64,000 bases of DNA from Amycolatopsis sp. 2-15. GTDB taxonomy: Bacteria; Actinomycetota; Actinomycetes; Mycobacteriales; Pseudonocardiaceae. The stretch is from assembly GCF_030285625.1 (NCBI RefSeq), contig NZ_CP127294.1, positions 4,246,001 to 4,310,000 on the forward strand, given 5' to 3'. The notes under the pieces are model-generated. The model did not search any database and was not told where the DNA came from. It saw only the letters and a list, made by a program, of their open reading frames with translations. Below are positions 8,100-15,960 of this stretch, in pieces (the stretch's first letter is position 1; every line of letters starts with the position of its first letter). A program made the position numbers and the translations under genes.

Positions 8100-8945
8100 G
8101 TGCTCGAACCATCGCCCACCGGACCGCAGGAGCTGGTGATCACCCTCCTCGGCAGCTACGTGCAGCCGCGCGAAAGCCGGCGCGTGTGGTCGGGCGGCCT
8201 CGTGTCGTTGCTCACCGAGCTGGGGTTCTCCGACGGCGCCGCCCGCATCGCGCTCACCCGGCTGGTCAACCGCGACCTGCTGGCGCGCCACCGCGAAGGC
8301 CGGCTGGTGCACTACTCGCTCACGAACCGCACCGTCGCGGTCCTGGCCGACGGCGACCGGCGCATCTTCAGCCTCGGCCGCCGCGACCGGCCGGCCGGCG
8401 CGTGGACGGTGCTGTGGCAGAACATCCCCGAGACCCGCCGCCAGGCCCGCGAGACGCTCGTGCGGCGCCTGCGGTTCCTCGGCTTCGGCCCGGTGCAGGA
8501 CGGCACGTGGATCGCGCCGCACGACCGCGAGGCCGAGGTGCTCGGCCTGCTCGCCGAGCTCGGCGTGACCGAGCACGCCGGCCTGATGCTGGGTACCCCG
8601 TCGGCGGCGCTGGACGTCCGCCGGTTCGCCGGGCGGGCCTGGGACCTCGACGAGCTGTCCGCCCGTTACGACGCCTTCGTGACCGAGTTCGGCAGCATCC
8701 CGCGCGGCCCGGAAGAGCTGTCCGACGCGCAAGCGTTTACGGTTCGCACGAGACTGGTCCACGAGTTCCGGGTGTTCCCGTCACTCGACCCCGAGCTGCC
8801 CGGCGAGCTGATCCCCGCGCCCGGCCGGCGCGCGGCGGCCGTCGAGCTCTTTCACGACCTGTACGCCGCGCTCGCGCCCGCGGCGCAGCGGCATTTCGAT
8901 CGTGCCGTGCGGACCAACGATTTCGACGAGGTGAGGAACCCATGA
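8100..8945 (+). CDS. PaaX-family transcriptional regulator
   Basis: A 281-residue repressor-type protein. The N-terminal winged helix (about residues 10-85) contains SLLTELGFSDGAARIALTRL and LVNRDLLARHREGRLVHYSL, the PaaX N-domain pattern; the central part has WTVLWQNIPETRR, and the C-terminal PaaX_C segment holds VRTRLVHEFRVFPSLDPELP. Family members sense aromatic acyl-CoAs such as phenylacetyl-CoA. Here the stop overlaps the kynA start by 4 bases, so the regulator is the first gene of the tryptophan-catabolic operon and probably controls it together with the divergent SDR pair. The inducer is unknown; kynurenine, anthranilate or a CoA derivative are guesses. Confidence 0.85.
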   Translation: MLEPSPTGPQELVITLLGSYVQPRESRRVWSGGLVSLLTELGFSDGAARIALTRLVNRDLLARHREGRLVHYSLTNRTVAVLADGDRRIFSLGRRDRPAGAWTVLWQNIPETRRQARETLVRRLRFLGFGPVQDGTWIAPHDREAEVLGLLAELGVTEHAGLMLGTPSAALDVRRFAGRAWDLDELSARYDAFVTEFGSIPRGPEELSDAQAFTVRTRLVHEFRVFPSLDPELPGELIPAPGRRAAAVELFHDLYAALAPAAQRHFDRAVRTNDFDEVRNP

Positions 8946-9733
8946 CCCAGACCGACGACACGCGGGCCGCGCTGAGCTACACGTCGTACCTCGCGCTCGA
9001 CGAGGTGCTCGGAGCCCAGCGCCCGCGTTCCGACGAGCACGACGAGCTGCTGTTCATCGTGATCCACCAGGTGTACGAGCTGTGGTTCAAGCAGATCCTG
9101 CACGAAGCGGAGTTCCTGCAGGCCAACCTCGAAGCCGGCAACACCGCGCACGCGATCCGCACGCTGCGGCGCATCCTCACGGTGCTCAAGGTCGTGGTGG
9201 CGCAGATCGACGTGCTGGAGACGATGACGCCCAGCCAGTTCACGAGCTTCCGCGCGCGCCTCGACGCGTCCAGCGGCTTCCAGTCCGCGCAGTTCCGCGA
9301 GCTGGAGGCGGTGCTCGGCCGCCGCGACGAGCGCGTGTTCGCGCACTACCCCGAAGGCGGCGAGCAGCGCGCCCGGATCGCCGCCGCGATGGCCCGGCCG
9401 TCGCTGTTCGACTCGTTCCTCAAGTACCTCGCGAACAGCGGTTATGCCGTGGACAGTGATCGAGACGTCACCCGGCCGGTGGCGCCGTCGGCGGAACTGC
9501 AGGCGGTACTGCTGAAGGTCTACCAGGACGATGGCGGCCCCTCGGTGGTCGCGGAGTGTCTCGTCGACCTCGACGAAGGGATGCAGGAGTGGCGCTACCG
9601 GCACGTGAAGATGGTCGAGCGGACCATCGGCGACAAGACCGGGACGGGCGGGTCGTCGGGCGCGACGTACCTGCGGACCACCCTCTTCCAGCCGATGTTC
9701 CCGGACCTGTGGGCCGTGCGGAGCAAGCTGTGA
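8942..9733 (+). CDS. kynA: Tryptophan 2,3-dioxygenase
   Basis: A 263-residue cytoplasmic haem enzyme that opens the indole ring of L-tryptophan to N-formylkynurenine, the first step of the kynurenine pathway. The distal-pocket sequence FIVIHQVYELWFKQ places the active-site His at 42, the substrate-binding Arg lies in TPSQFTSFRARLDASSGFQS, the haem-ligand His is H221 in WRYRHVKMVERTIG, and the family tail GSSGATYLRTTL follows. Length fits compact bacterial enzymes. ATG 8942 overlaps the PaaX stop (ATGA), and its own stop overlaps kynU (GTGA), so the three genes are translationally coupled. Confidence 0.95.
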   Translation: MTQTDDTRAALSYTSYLALDEVLGAQRPRSDEHDELLFIVIHQVYELWFKQILHEAEFLQANLEAGNTAHAIRTLRRILTVLKVVVAQIDVLETMTPSQFTSFRARLDASSGFQSAQFRELEAVLGRRDERVFAHYPEGGEQRARIAAAMARPSLFDSFLKYLANSGYAVDSDRDVTRPVAPSAELQAVLLKVYQDDGGPSVVAECLVDLDEGMQEWRYRHVKMVERTIGDKTGTGGSSGATYLRTTLFQPMFPDLWAVRSKL

Positions 9734-10923
9734 CGACGCTGGAATCCCTGCGCGCGGACGACAACGCGCTCGCGCCGCACTACTCGCGCTTCCGCGTGGC
9801 CGACCGGCTGCTGTTCTCGGCGCACTCGCACCAGGCCTGGCCCGACGTCGCCGAGGAGGGCCTGCTGGAGGGGTTCGCCGACGCGGCCCGCGACGTCGAC
9901 GAGAAGTGGACCGCCGCGTTCGCCAAGGCCGACGAGCTGCGGGCCGGCTTTCGCGGGCTGCTGTCCGATCCGCACGGCGAATACGCGCTGGGCGCCAACA
10001 CCCACGACCTCGTGATCCGGTTCCTGTCGGCGATCGAGCTGCGGTCCCGCCCGCGCCTGGTGACCACCGGCGGCGAGTTCCACACCCTGCGCCGCCAGCT
10101 CGCGCGGCTGGAGGAGGAGGGCGTCGAGGTCGTGCGGGTGCCGGTGGAGCCGGTGCCGACGCTGGCCGAACGCGTGGCCGCGGAGGTCGACGGCAACACC
10201 GCCGCGGTGCTCGTGTCCGCCGTGCTGTTCGAGACGTCGCGGCTCGTGCCCGGGCTCGCGCGCCTGGCCGACGTCTGCCGCGACAGCAACGTCGAGCTGG
10301 TCGTGGACGCCTACCACGCACTGGGTGTGGTGCCGTTCTCGCTGCACGAGCTGGGGCTCACCAATGCCTGGGTGGTCGGCGGCGGCTACAAGTACCTCCA
10401 GCTCGGCGAGGGCAACTGCTTCCTGCGCCTGCCCGCCCACGCGCAAGAGCTGCGCCCGGTCGTCACCGGCTGGTACGCCGAGTTCGGCGCGCTCGCCGAC
10501 CGGCAGCGCCCGGACCGCGTCGCCTACGCCGCCGGCGGCGACCGCTTCGCCGGCGCGACCTACGATCCGTCGAGCCACTACCGCGGTGTGCGCGTGCAGC
10601 GGTTCTTCGCCGAGCACGGCCTCACGCCGGAGTTCCTGCGCACGGTGTCGCAGCACCAGGTCGGCCTGCTGGCTCGATGCTTCGACGACCTCGGCCTCCC
10701 AGCCGACGTGGTGTCGCGGGACCGCGAGACGCCGCTGGGCATGATCGGCGGGTTCCTGTCGCTGCGCAGCCCCTCGGCCGGCGACCTGCAGAACGCGCTG
10801 GCCGAGCACGGCGTCCGCACCGACAGCCGGGGGTCCTACCTGCGGTTCGGCCCGGCTCCCTACCTGTCGGACGCGCAGCTGGAAGCGGCGATGGCGATGC
10901 TCGGGAAGGTCGTCGCCGGCTGA
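9730..10923 (+). CDS. kynU: Kynureninase
   Basis: A 397-residue PLP enzyme of aminotransferase class V that cleaves kynurenine to anthranilate and alanine. The PLP lysine is K221 in GGYKYLQLGEGNC, D193 in VVDAYHALG should contact the pyridine nitrogen, and the C-terminal small domain contains RGSYLRFGPAPYLSD. The start GTG 9730 overlaps the kynA stop by 4 bases. With kynA it would make anthranilate from tryptophan, but the intermediate N-formylkynurenine needs a formamidase (kynB), which is absent from this operon. Anthranilate could feed catabolism or secondary metabolism; nothing in the window decides this. Confidence 0.93.
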   Translation: MTTLESLRADDNALAPHYSRFRVADRLLFSAHSHQAWPDVAEEGLLEGFADAARDVDEKWTAAFAKADELRAGFRGLLSDPHGEYALGANTHDLVIRFLSAIELRSRPRLVTTGGEFHTLRRQLARLEEEGVEVVRVPVEPVPTLAERVAAEVDGNTAAVLVSAVLFETSRLVPGLARLADVCRDSNVELVVDAYHALGVVPFSLHELGLTNAWVVGGGYKYLQLGEGNCFLRLPAHAQELRPVVTGWYAEFGALADRQRPDRVAYAAGGDRFAGATYDPSSHYRGVRVQRFFAEHGLTPEFLRTVSQHQVGLLARCFDDLGLPADVVSRDRETPLGMIGGFLSLRSPSAGDLQNALAEHGVRTDSRGSYLRFGPAPYLSDAQLEAAMAMLGKVVAG

Positions 10924-10961
10924 GGAGACGACCTGCGGTGGTCGGTTCGCGCGGATGGCTC

Positions 10962-11005
10962 TAGGTTGGCGGTGTGCGGGGCGGACGACCTCCATCCGGC
11001 ACACC
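10962..11005 (+). promoter_or_regulatory. Probable promoter and leader stem of the leucine/valine dehydrogenase
   Basis: TAGGTT (10962-10967) fits a -10 box. Just downstream GGTGTGC (10971-10977) pairs with GCACACC (10999-11005). This gives a leader of roughly 90 bases before GTG 11062, which has an AAGGGAG ribosome site. A separate promoter from kynU is therefore likely. Confidence 0.35.
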
Positions 11006-11061
11006 ACCTTCCGGAGCACGCGGCCACGAGCCGCGAGCGGTCAGACAAGGGAGTCACCACC

Positions 11062-12135
11062 GTGACCGAAGGAGTGTTCGGCCGGCACAGCGGCCATGAA
11101 CAAGTCGTGTACTGCCACGACGAGGCCAGCGGCCTCAAAGCCATCATCGGCATCTACTCCACCGCACTGGGCCCCGCGCTCGGCGGCACCCGCTTTTACC
11201 CCTACGCCACCGAGGACGACGCGCTCGACGACGTGCTCGCGCTCTCCAAGGGGATGGCGTACAAGAACGCGCTGGCCGGGCTCGACCTGGGCGGCGGCAA
11301 GGCCGTGATCCTCGGTGACCCGGCCACGATCAAGTCCGAAGCGCTGCTGCGTGCCTACGGCCGCTTCGTAGAGTCGCTCGGCGGCCGCTACATCACGGCC
11401 TGCGACGTGGGCACGTACGTGCACGACATGGACGTGGTGGCCCGCGAGACGAAGTTCGTCACCGGCCGCTCGCCCGAAGACGGCGGCGCGGGTGACTCCT
11501 CGGTGCTCACCGCGTACGGGGTCTACCAGGGCATGCGCGCTTCGGCCGACCACGTGTGGGGCGTGCCCGAGCTGGCCGGCCGTCGCGTCGGTGTCGCCGG
11601 CGTCGGCAAGGTCGGCCACATCCTGGTGGGCCACCTCGTGGAGGCGGGCGCGCAGGTCGTGATCACCGACGTATCGGCGCTCGCCGTCGAGCACACGCGC
11701 GCCGCGTACCCGGGCGTCGAGGTGGTGTCCGATGTGGACACCCTGATCGGCGCGGACCTCGACGTCTTCGCCCCGTGTGCGCTCGGTGGCGTGCTGACCG
11801 ACGAGACGGTGGCCGCGCTGCAGGCCCGCATCGTCTGCGGTGCCGCGAACAACCAGCTCGCCCACCCGGGCGTCGACAAGCTCCTCGACGACCGCGACAT
11901 CCTCTTCGCGCCCGACTACCTGGTCAACGCCGGCGGCGTCATCCAGGTCGACGACGAACGCCACGGCTTCGACTTTGCCCGCGCCCAGCGCAAGACCACG
12001 GCCATCTTCGACACCACGAAGGCCGTGTACGCCCTGGCCAAGGCCGACGGGGTCCCGCCCGCCGCGGCGGCCGACCGCCTCGCCGAACGGCGCATGGCCG
12101 ACGTCGGCCGGCTGCGGTCGATCCTGACGGTCTGA
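11062..12135 (+). CDS. Leucine/valine dehydrogenase (Glu/Leu/Phe/Val dehydrogenase family)
   Basis: A 357-residue NAD-dependent amino-acid dehydrogenase that oxidatively deaminates branched-chain amino acids to 2-keto acids. The catalytic segment [19 protein letters not shown] holds K68 and K80, the substrate and catalytic lysines of this family; the NAD-binding motif [16 protein letters not shown] lies near 172-187, with an Asp (ITDVSAL) after beta-2 indicating [12 protein letters not shown] is also family typical. GTG 11062 follows AAGGGAG at 8 bases and gives the usual length; the longer frame to 10966 starts inside the leader. In actinomycetes such enzymes (Vdh) supply acyl-CoA precursors. 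A strong terminator follows. Confidence 0.92.
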   Translation: MTEGVFGRHSGHEQVVYCHDEASGLKAIIGIYSTALGPALGGTRFYPYATEDDALDDVLALSKGMAYKNALAGLDLGGGKAVILGDPATIKSEALLRAYGRFVESLGGRYITACDVGTYVHDMDVVARETKFVTGRSPEDGGAGDSSVLTAYGVYQGMRASADHVWGVPELAGRRVGVAGVGKVGHILVGHLVEAGAQVVITDVSALAVEHTRAAYPGVEVVSDVDTLIGADLDVFAPCALGGVLTDETVAALQARIVCGAANNQLAHPGVDKLLDDRDILFAPDYLVNAGGVIQVDDERHGFDFARAQRKTTAIFDTTKAVYALAKADGVPPAAAADRLAERRMADVGRLRSILTV

Positions 12136-12148
12136 GTTCTCTCACGAC

Positions 12149-12183
12149 AGCGGGCGCACGGGGTTCCCCGTGCGCCCGCTTTT
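12149..12183 (+). terminator. Rho-independent terminator after the amino-acid dehydrogenase
   Basis: AGCGGGCGCACGGGG (12149-12163) pairs perfectly over 15 bases with 12166-12180 around a TT turn, followed by TTT. It lies between the convergent dehydrogenase and membrane-protein genes, so it may serve both strands. Confidence 0.85.
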
Positions 12184-12195
12184 CGTGACACGGTT

Positions 12196-12717
12196 TCAAC
12201 CGAGGGCCGGCGCGACCCGCTCCGATGTGGACAGTCGCTGGGCGCGGCGCGCGAGAATGATCTTCACGGCGGGGATCAGCAGGTCGGTGACCAGGACGCC
12301 GCCGGTGTTGCCCGGCGCGTGGTCGCCGTTGGTGAACCACTGGTAGACGTGCCCGACGACGGCGCCCCAGAGGAACATCCCGGCGCCGATGCCGATCGTG
12401 AGGCGTTCGCGGGCCGAGGCCGAAGCGGCGCGGAAGCCCAGGACGGCGAGCCCGAGGTTGGCGAAGGCGATTTCGAACTCGAACGGGGTCCGGGTGAAGC
12501 CGATCGCCGTGGCCATCACGTCCGGGGCCCCGACGAACGCGAGTGTCATCCAGAGGCTGCCGCAGCCGAGGGCGCCGATGGCCCACCACCGTTGCCAGGT
12601 CTCCAGTGCGGCTTCGCGGGAGGGGCTGTGCCGGGTGCGGATGAAGGCGCCGATGACCGGCACCACGATGAAAAGCAGGGGAACGGCGGACTGGGCGAGG
12701 TACTCGATCGTGGTCAT
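12196..12717 (-). CDS. Four-helix membrane protein, DUF6790-like
   Basis: A 173-residue integral membrane protein with about four hydrophobic helices: residues about 8-27, 45-63, 82-98 and 106-128. The loop YQWFTNGDHAPGNTGG, with acidic and His residues just after the third or fourth helix, resembles a conserved signature I associate with DUF6790 proteins; no biochemical function is known. It is divergent from the MarR gene at 12775, and the 57-base spacer consists almost wholly of a 44-bp palindrome, so expression is very likely under that MarR protein. Family naming is from memory. Confidence 0.75.
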   Translation of the reverse strand: MTTIEYLAQSAVPLLFIVVPVIGAFIRTRHSPSREAALETWQRWWAIGALGCGSLWMTLAFVGAPDVMATAIGFTRTPFEFEIAFANLGLAVLGFRAASASARERLTIGIGAGMFLWGAVVGHVYQWFTNGDHAPGNTGGVLVTDLLIPAVKIILARRAQRLSTSERVAPALG

Positions 12718-12718
12718 G

Positions 12719-12762
12719 CCTTGAGTCTTGCATGGTTAATATTAACTACGCAAGACTCAAGG
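12719..12762. promoter_or_regulatory. 44-bp concentric palindrome, probable MarR operator
   Basis: Outer arms CCTTGAGTCTTGC (12719-12731) and GCAAGACTCAAGG (12750-12762) are exact complements. The AT-rich inner core GTTAATATTAAC (12735-12746) is itself a perfect palindrome with the same centre (12740.5). In total 19 of 22 base pairs are symmetric. TAGACT at 12763-12768 is a -10 box 6 bases before the MarR GTG. The site covers both divergent promoters. Confidence 0.8.
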
Positions 12763-12774
12763 TAGACTGATGGC

Positions 12775-13209
12775 GTGGACGACGATCTCGCTGATTTGCT
12801 GCATCGCGTGGTGTTCCTGCTCGGGGAGGCCGCGCGCCGGCGTGCTGACAGTGCCGGTGGTGCCGGCGGCCTGAGCTACAGCCAGATGCGGCTGCTGGGC
12901 ACACTGGAGGACATCCAGCCCGTGACCCAGCACCAGCTGGCACAGGCGCTTTCGGTGTCCGACCCGGCGATCAGCCGTGCGCTGCGCCCGCTGGAGACCG
13001 CCGGGCTCGTGCAGGTCCGCCAGGACCCGGAACACGCCCGGCGCCGGCTCGTGACGATCACCGAGGTCGGCTCGAAAGCCTTCCGCGACAACGGGAAACC
13101 ACTCTACGACGAGCTGCGCGCCGCCCTGCTCGAAGCCGGCTTCCCGTATGAGCAGTACCTGCGTGACACCGCCCGGCTGGCCCGGCTTCTGGAACCCCGA
13201 GACCCGTGA
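12775..13209 (+). CDS. MarR-family transcriptional regulator
   Basis: A 144-residue dimeric winged-helix repressor. The recognition region reads HQLAQALSVSDPAISRALRPLE (helices 3-4, about residues 49-70), followed by the wing VRQDPEHARRRLVTITE with its basic turn. No redox cysteine is present, so a small-molecule ligand is more likely than oxidation sensing. The GTG start lacks a Shine-Dalgarno and lies 6 bases after a TAGACT box, suggesting a leaderless transcript. The large palindrome immediately upstream probably mediates autoregulation and control of the divergent membrane gene. Confidence 0.88.
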   Translation: MDDDLADLLHRVVFLLGEAARRRADSAGGAGGLSYSQMRLLGTLEDIQPVTQHQLAQALSVSDPAISRALRPLETAGLVQVRQDPEHARRRLVTITEVGSKAFRDNGKPLYDELRAALLEAGFPYEQYLRDTARLARLLEPRDP

Positions 13210-13233
13210 CTCGGAGCCGTGAAGGGCATGAGA

Positions 13234-13263
13234 AAGGCCCCCTCACCGCGGTGAGAGGGCCTT
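13234..13263. terminator. Bidirectional terminator hairpin
   Basis: AAGGCCCCCTCACC (13234-13247) pairs with GGTGAGAGGGCCTT (13250-13263) with a single mismatch. It is positioned between the convergent MarR gene and the small DUF5302-like gene. Confidence 0.75.
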
Positions 13264-13279
13264 CGTCGATGGGCGACGC

Positions 13280-13465
13280 TCAACCGCTCTTGCGGCGGAA
13301 CGTGCGCTTGTTCGCGGCGGGGCCGTGGGCGTGCTGGTTCTTGCCGCCGCCGGTTTCGTGGGCGGAGCCGGAGCGGGCGTGGGCCTGCTTGCGCTCCAGC
13401 GCCTCGCGGAACTTGCGCTTGACGTCGTCCTCCTCGCCGCTGGGCGACGGTTGCGGATCACTCAT
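13280..13465 (-). CDS. Small highly charged protein, DUF5302-like
   Basis: A 61-residue hydrophilic protein beginning MSDPQPSPSGEEDDVKRKFR and ending KRTFRRKSG. The pattern of an acidic N-terminus, the amphipathic VKRKFREALERKQA helix and a His/Gly-rich middle matches the short actinobacterial DUF5302 family. Function is unknown; the basic tail suggests nucleic-acid or ribosome contact, but that is conjecture. ATG 13465 is chosen because GGAGG lies 6-7 bases upstream; the longer frame to 13543 adds an unlikely leader. It has its own terminator at 13234-13263, so it is probably monocistronic. Confidence 0.75.
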   Translation of the reverse strand: MSDPQPSPSGEEDDVKRKFREALERKQAHARSGSAHETGGGKNQHAHGPAANKRTFRRKSG

Positions 13466-13607
13466 GCTTACCTCCGAAGGTGACGACGTGTGACCGTCCC
13501 AGCCTGGCACCGCCGGAAGCCCGACGCGAGTCGATTTCGACACACCGGGACCCGGTCACACCCGCACAGCCAACCACGCTCGACGAGGGCCGGATGCGGC
13601 GGGCCGA

Positions 13608-14036
13608 TCAGGCGGAGGCTGCGTGGTCGGCCCGCCGCTGTCCGGCGGTTCGCGGCGAGGGGACGGACGCCACGAACCGGTGCGGCTCAGGGTGAACGCG
13701 GCGGCGGGCGCGGACCGCCGCCGTCACCACGAGCCGAGACAGCAAGCCCACGACGAGCGCCGCGCCGAGCACGAGGGCGGCGCGGCCGCTCGCGGTGTCG
13801 AAGACGAGGGCGCCTTCGCGGCCGAGGACGAAGCCGGAGTCGACGGCCCAGGCCACGACGGCGATCCCCGCCGCCGCGGCCGGGGCCGTGATCGCAGCGG
13901 CGGCGACCACGACGAGCGCCAACGGCACCAGCGCGTAGAGCGGGTGCGTGGTCGCCCCCGCGACGTCCGCCCCGATCGCGGCGGCCACCACGGCCGCGCA
14001 GCCGAGCGGGAAGCCGAAACCACCGGTGATGCGCAT
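13608..14036 (-). CDS. Small integral membrane protein, unrecognised family
   Basis: A 142-residue protein with three to four predicted membrane helices in its first 105 residues (about 8-26, 33-66 as two helices, 86-107), followed by a basic, Arg/His-rich cytosolic tail (VRARRRVHPEPHRF). The helix pattern resembles DUF4118-type membrane modules of sensor kinases, but there is no kinase domain. I cannot assign a function. The start ATG 14036 lacks a strong ribosome site. Very Ala-rich composition lowers certainty that this is a real gene, though the hydrophobic periodicity and third-position GC support it. Confidence 0.55.
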   Translation of the reverse strand: MRITGGFGFPLGCAAVVAAAIGADVAGATTHPLYALVPLALVVVAAAAITAPAAAAGIAVVAWAVDSGFVLGREGALVFDTASGRAALVLGAALVVGLLSRLVVTAAVRARRRVHPEPHRFVASVPSPRTAGQRRADHAASA

Positions 14037-14120
14037 GGGTCCAGCTCAGCGCGCCCGCCCGCACCGCACGAGAGGTGCGGACGCTTTCCCTACATCCCGT
14101 GCGGTGTTCTTGACATCTCC

Positions 14121-14987
14121 TTAACTGCGGCTCGCGGCCCGCACGATCGCGCCCACGATCTCCGGCCACAGCGGTTCGGGCAGGTCGTGGCCCATGCCGG
14201 GGATGACCACGAGCTCGGCGTCGGGGATCGCGGCCGCGGTGGCCTTGCCGCCGCTGACGTCGATCATCGGGTCGGAGTCGCCGTGCACGACCACTGTCGG
14301 CAGGCGCAGTGCGCGCAGGGCTTCCGTGCGGTCGCCCGAAGCGACGACGGCCGCGGCCTGACGCAGGGTGCCCATCGGGTGCTGCGCGCGGTCGTAGCCC
14401 CGCGTCGCCTTGAACCGCAAGTACTCGTCGGTCGCGGGATAACCGGGCGAGCCGGTGGTGCGGTAGGAGGCGATGCTCTGCTCGATGGCCTCTTCGCGCG
14501 TCGCCGCGGGCGGTCGGGTCAACGTGGCCAGCGCGGCGGGCGAGGTGTGCCCGACGGTCGGGTCGCCGGTCGTGGACATGATCGACGTGAGGCTCAGCAG
14601 CCGGCCCGGGTGGTCGATGGCGAGCTGCTGCACGACCATCCCGCCCATCGACGCGCCCACCACGTGGGCCTTAGCGAAGCCGAGCGCGTCGAACAGGCCG
14701 ACGGTGTCGTCGGCGAGGTCCGAGAGCAGGTACGGCGCCGAGGCCTGCCCGGCCGTGATGCCCGCCAGATCGGGCGCGCCCAGGTCGTCCAGATAGGTCG
14801 ACAGGCCGATGTCGCGGTTGTCGAAGCGGACGACGAAGAAGCCGTGGCTCGCGATCAGCTCGCAGAACCCGGCCTCCCAGGTCACCATCTGGGCACCGAG
14901 GCCCATCACGAGCACCAGTGGGGGGTTCGCGGCGTCGCCGAACGTGTCGTACTCGAGTTCGAGACCGTTGGCCAGGGCACGGGGCAT
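14121..14987 (-). CDS. Alpha/beta hydrolase (methylesterase/RdmC-like)
   Basis: A 288-residue alpha/beta-hydrolase. The nucleophile elbow GASMGG (near residue 100) carries the catalytic Ser, the acid is probably Asp in VHGDSDPMID, and the His is in GMGHDLPEPLW. The N-terminal DNRDIGLS segment and overall layout resemble anthracycline methylesterases such as RdmC and general esterases. ATG 14987 (MPRALANGLELEYD) is used in preference to an upstream extension with no fold features. It is divergent from the TetR gene at 15055, whose operator-like palindrome lies in the 67-base spacer, so it may be that regulator's target. Substrate is unknown. Confidence 0.85.
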   Translation of the reverse strand: MPRALANGLELEYDTFGDAANPPLVLVMGLGAQMVTWEAGFCELIASHGFFVVRFDNRDIGLSTYLDDLGAPDLAGITAGQASAPYLLSDLADDTVGLFDALGFAKAHVVGASMGGMVVQQLAIDHPGRLLSLTSIMSTTGDPTVGHTSPAALATLTRPPAATREEAIEQSIASYRTTGSPGYPATDEYLRFKATRGYDRAQHPMGTLRQAAAVVASGDRTEALRALRLPTVVVHGDSDPMIDVSGGKATAAAIPDAELVVIPGMGHDLPEPLWPEIVGAIVRAASRS

Positions 14988-15033
14988 GCCCTGATCCTGC
15001 CCTAGATCCCCGAATCCTGGCACGGGCCGTTGT

Positions 15034-15047
15034 TATCCGGATACGGT
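15034..15047 (+). promoter_or_regulatory. TATCCGGATA palindrome overlapping a -10 box
   Basis: TATCCGGATA (15034-15043) is a perfect palindrome. It overlaps TACGGT (15042-15047), a TANNNT -10 box placed 7 bases before ATG 15055. Binding of the TetR product here would block its own promoter. Confidence 0.5.
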
Positions 15048-15054
15048 ACATCGC

Positions 15055-15783
15055 ATGCCGTCTTCGTCCTCGCGGGCCGGGAACCGCCCTCGCTCGCGCG
15101 CGGCGGCGGGACTGCCGGCCGTCACCGCCGAGAAGGTGGTCGACGCGGCGGTCGCGCTGACCGCTGAACGCGGCCTCGACAATTGGACGTTGCGCCAGCT
15201 CGCGGCGGCGGTGGACGCCTACCCCGCGGTGATCTACCACCACGTCGGCGACCGGGACGCGGTCGTGGCCGCGGTGCTCGACCGCGTCGTCGGCCTGCTG
15301 AGCCTGCCCGAGGAAGACCTGCCGTGGCAGGACTGGTTCGCCGAGCTGCTGGCCGACCTGCGCACGGTGCTGCGGGCCCACCCGGGTACGGCGCGGCGGC
15401 TGGTGCTTTTCGGGCCGTCGGTGTCGGCCGCCGTCCGCACCATCGACCGCGGGGTCGGCGTGCTGCTCGCCGCCGGCTTCCGCGAGGAGAGCGTGCTGGC
15501 CTACAACCTGCTCGTCGCCACGGCCTGCCAGTTCGTCGCGATGGAGGACGACCGCGACAGCTCGCTCGCGTTGCGCCTGGACAACACCGAGGAGTACGCG
15601 ACCTATCACGACCGTACGGACCTACCCGGCATGGCCGCGCAGGGCCGCGCGATGCGGGAGCTGATGGCCGACCCGGAGCTGGCGGTCGGCTGGTACGCCC
15701 GCCTGTACGACTACGCGGTGCGCCGCTGTGTGGACGGGCTGGCGCACCGTCTGGCCGAGCTCGAGGCCGAGCCGCGGGCCTGA
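15055..15783 (+). CDS. TetR/AcrR-family regulator with TetR_C-type ligand domain
   Basis: A 242-residue repressor. After a basic Ser/Arg-rich leader of about 20 residues, the helix-turn-helix lies near residues 24-70 (VTAEKVVDAAVALTAERG ... TLRQLAAAVDAYPAVIYHH), with the YPAVIYHHV turn typical of the TetR-proper subclass. The all-helical C-domain (WFAELLADLRTVLRAHPGT onward) should bind a ligand and dimerise. It is divergent from the alpha/beta hydrolase and preceded by a palindrome overlapping its -10 box, implying autorepression. No ribosome site is visible, consistent with a leaderless start. The ligand is unknown. Confidence 0.85.
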   Translation: MPSSSSRAGNRPRSRAAAGLPAVTAEKVVDAAVALTAERGLDNWTLRQLAAAVDAYPAVIYHHVGDRDAVVAAVLDRVVGLLSLPEEDLPWQDWFAELLADLRTVLRAHPGTARRLVLFGPSVSAAVRTIDRGVGVLLAAGFREESVLAYNLLVATACQFVAMEDDRDSSLALRLDNTEEYATYHDRTDLPGMAAQGRAMRELMADPELAVGWYARLYDYAVRRCVDGLAHRLAELEAEPRA

Positions 15784-15890
15784 TCGAGTGGCGGCCGCCT
15801 TCCGGTGTGGGCCGAACGTGTGACCACCCCGGAGTTATCCGGGGGAAACTGACACCGAACCCACGTCGACCAGGGGTAACGTTGAAAGGA

Positions 15891-15956
15891 GCCGGGGGTC
15901 GTGAGGCTTCCGGCCGGGACCCCCGGCACTTTCCTCCCCCTCGTGGTGCCGGGGGT
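15891..15956. terminator. Three-arm alternative hairpin between convergent TetR genes
   Basis: Segment A GCCGGGGGT (15891-15899), segment B ACCCCCGGCAC (15919-15929) and segment C GTGCCGGGGGT (15946-15956) are mutually complementary, so B can pair with A or with C but not both. Between convergent genes the simplest role is a two-way terminator, with one hairpin favoured per strand. The remaining bases from 15784 show nothing else. Confidence 0.5.
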
Positions 15957-15960
15957 TCCG

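Noticed and set aside
8852..10321. 489-codon minus-strand frame opposite kynA/kynU
   Set aside because: Arg-rich antisense product; both genes on the + strand have full catalytic signatures.
14092..14118. Tiny minus-strand frame MSRTPHGM with an AAGGAG before it, as a regulatory leader peptide
   Set aside because: Eight codons only, the ribosome site abuts the ATG, and no repeated regulatory amino acid is present.
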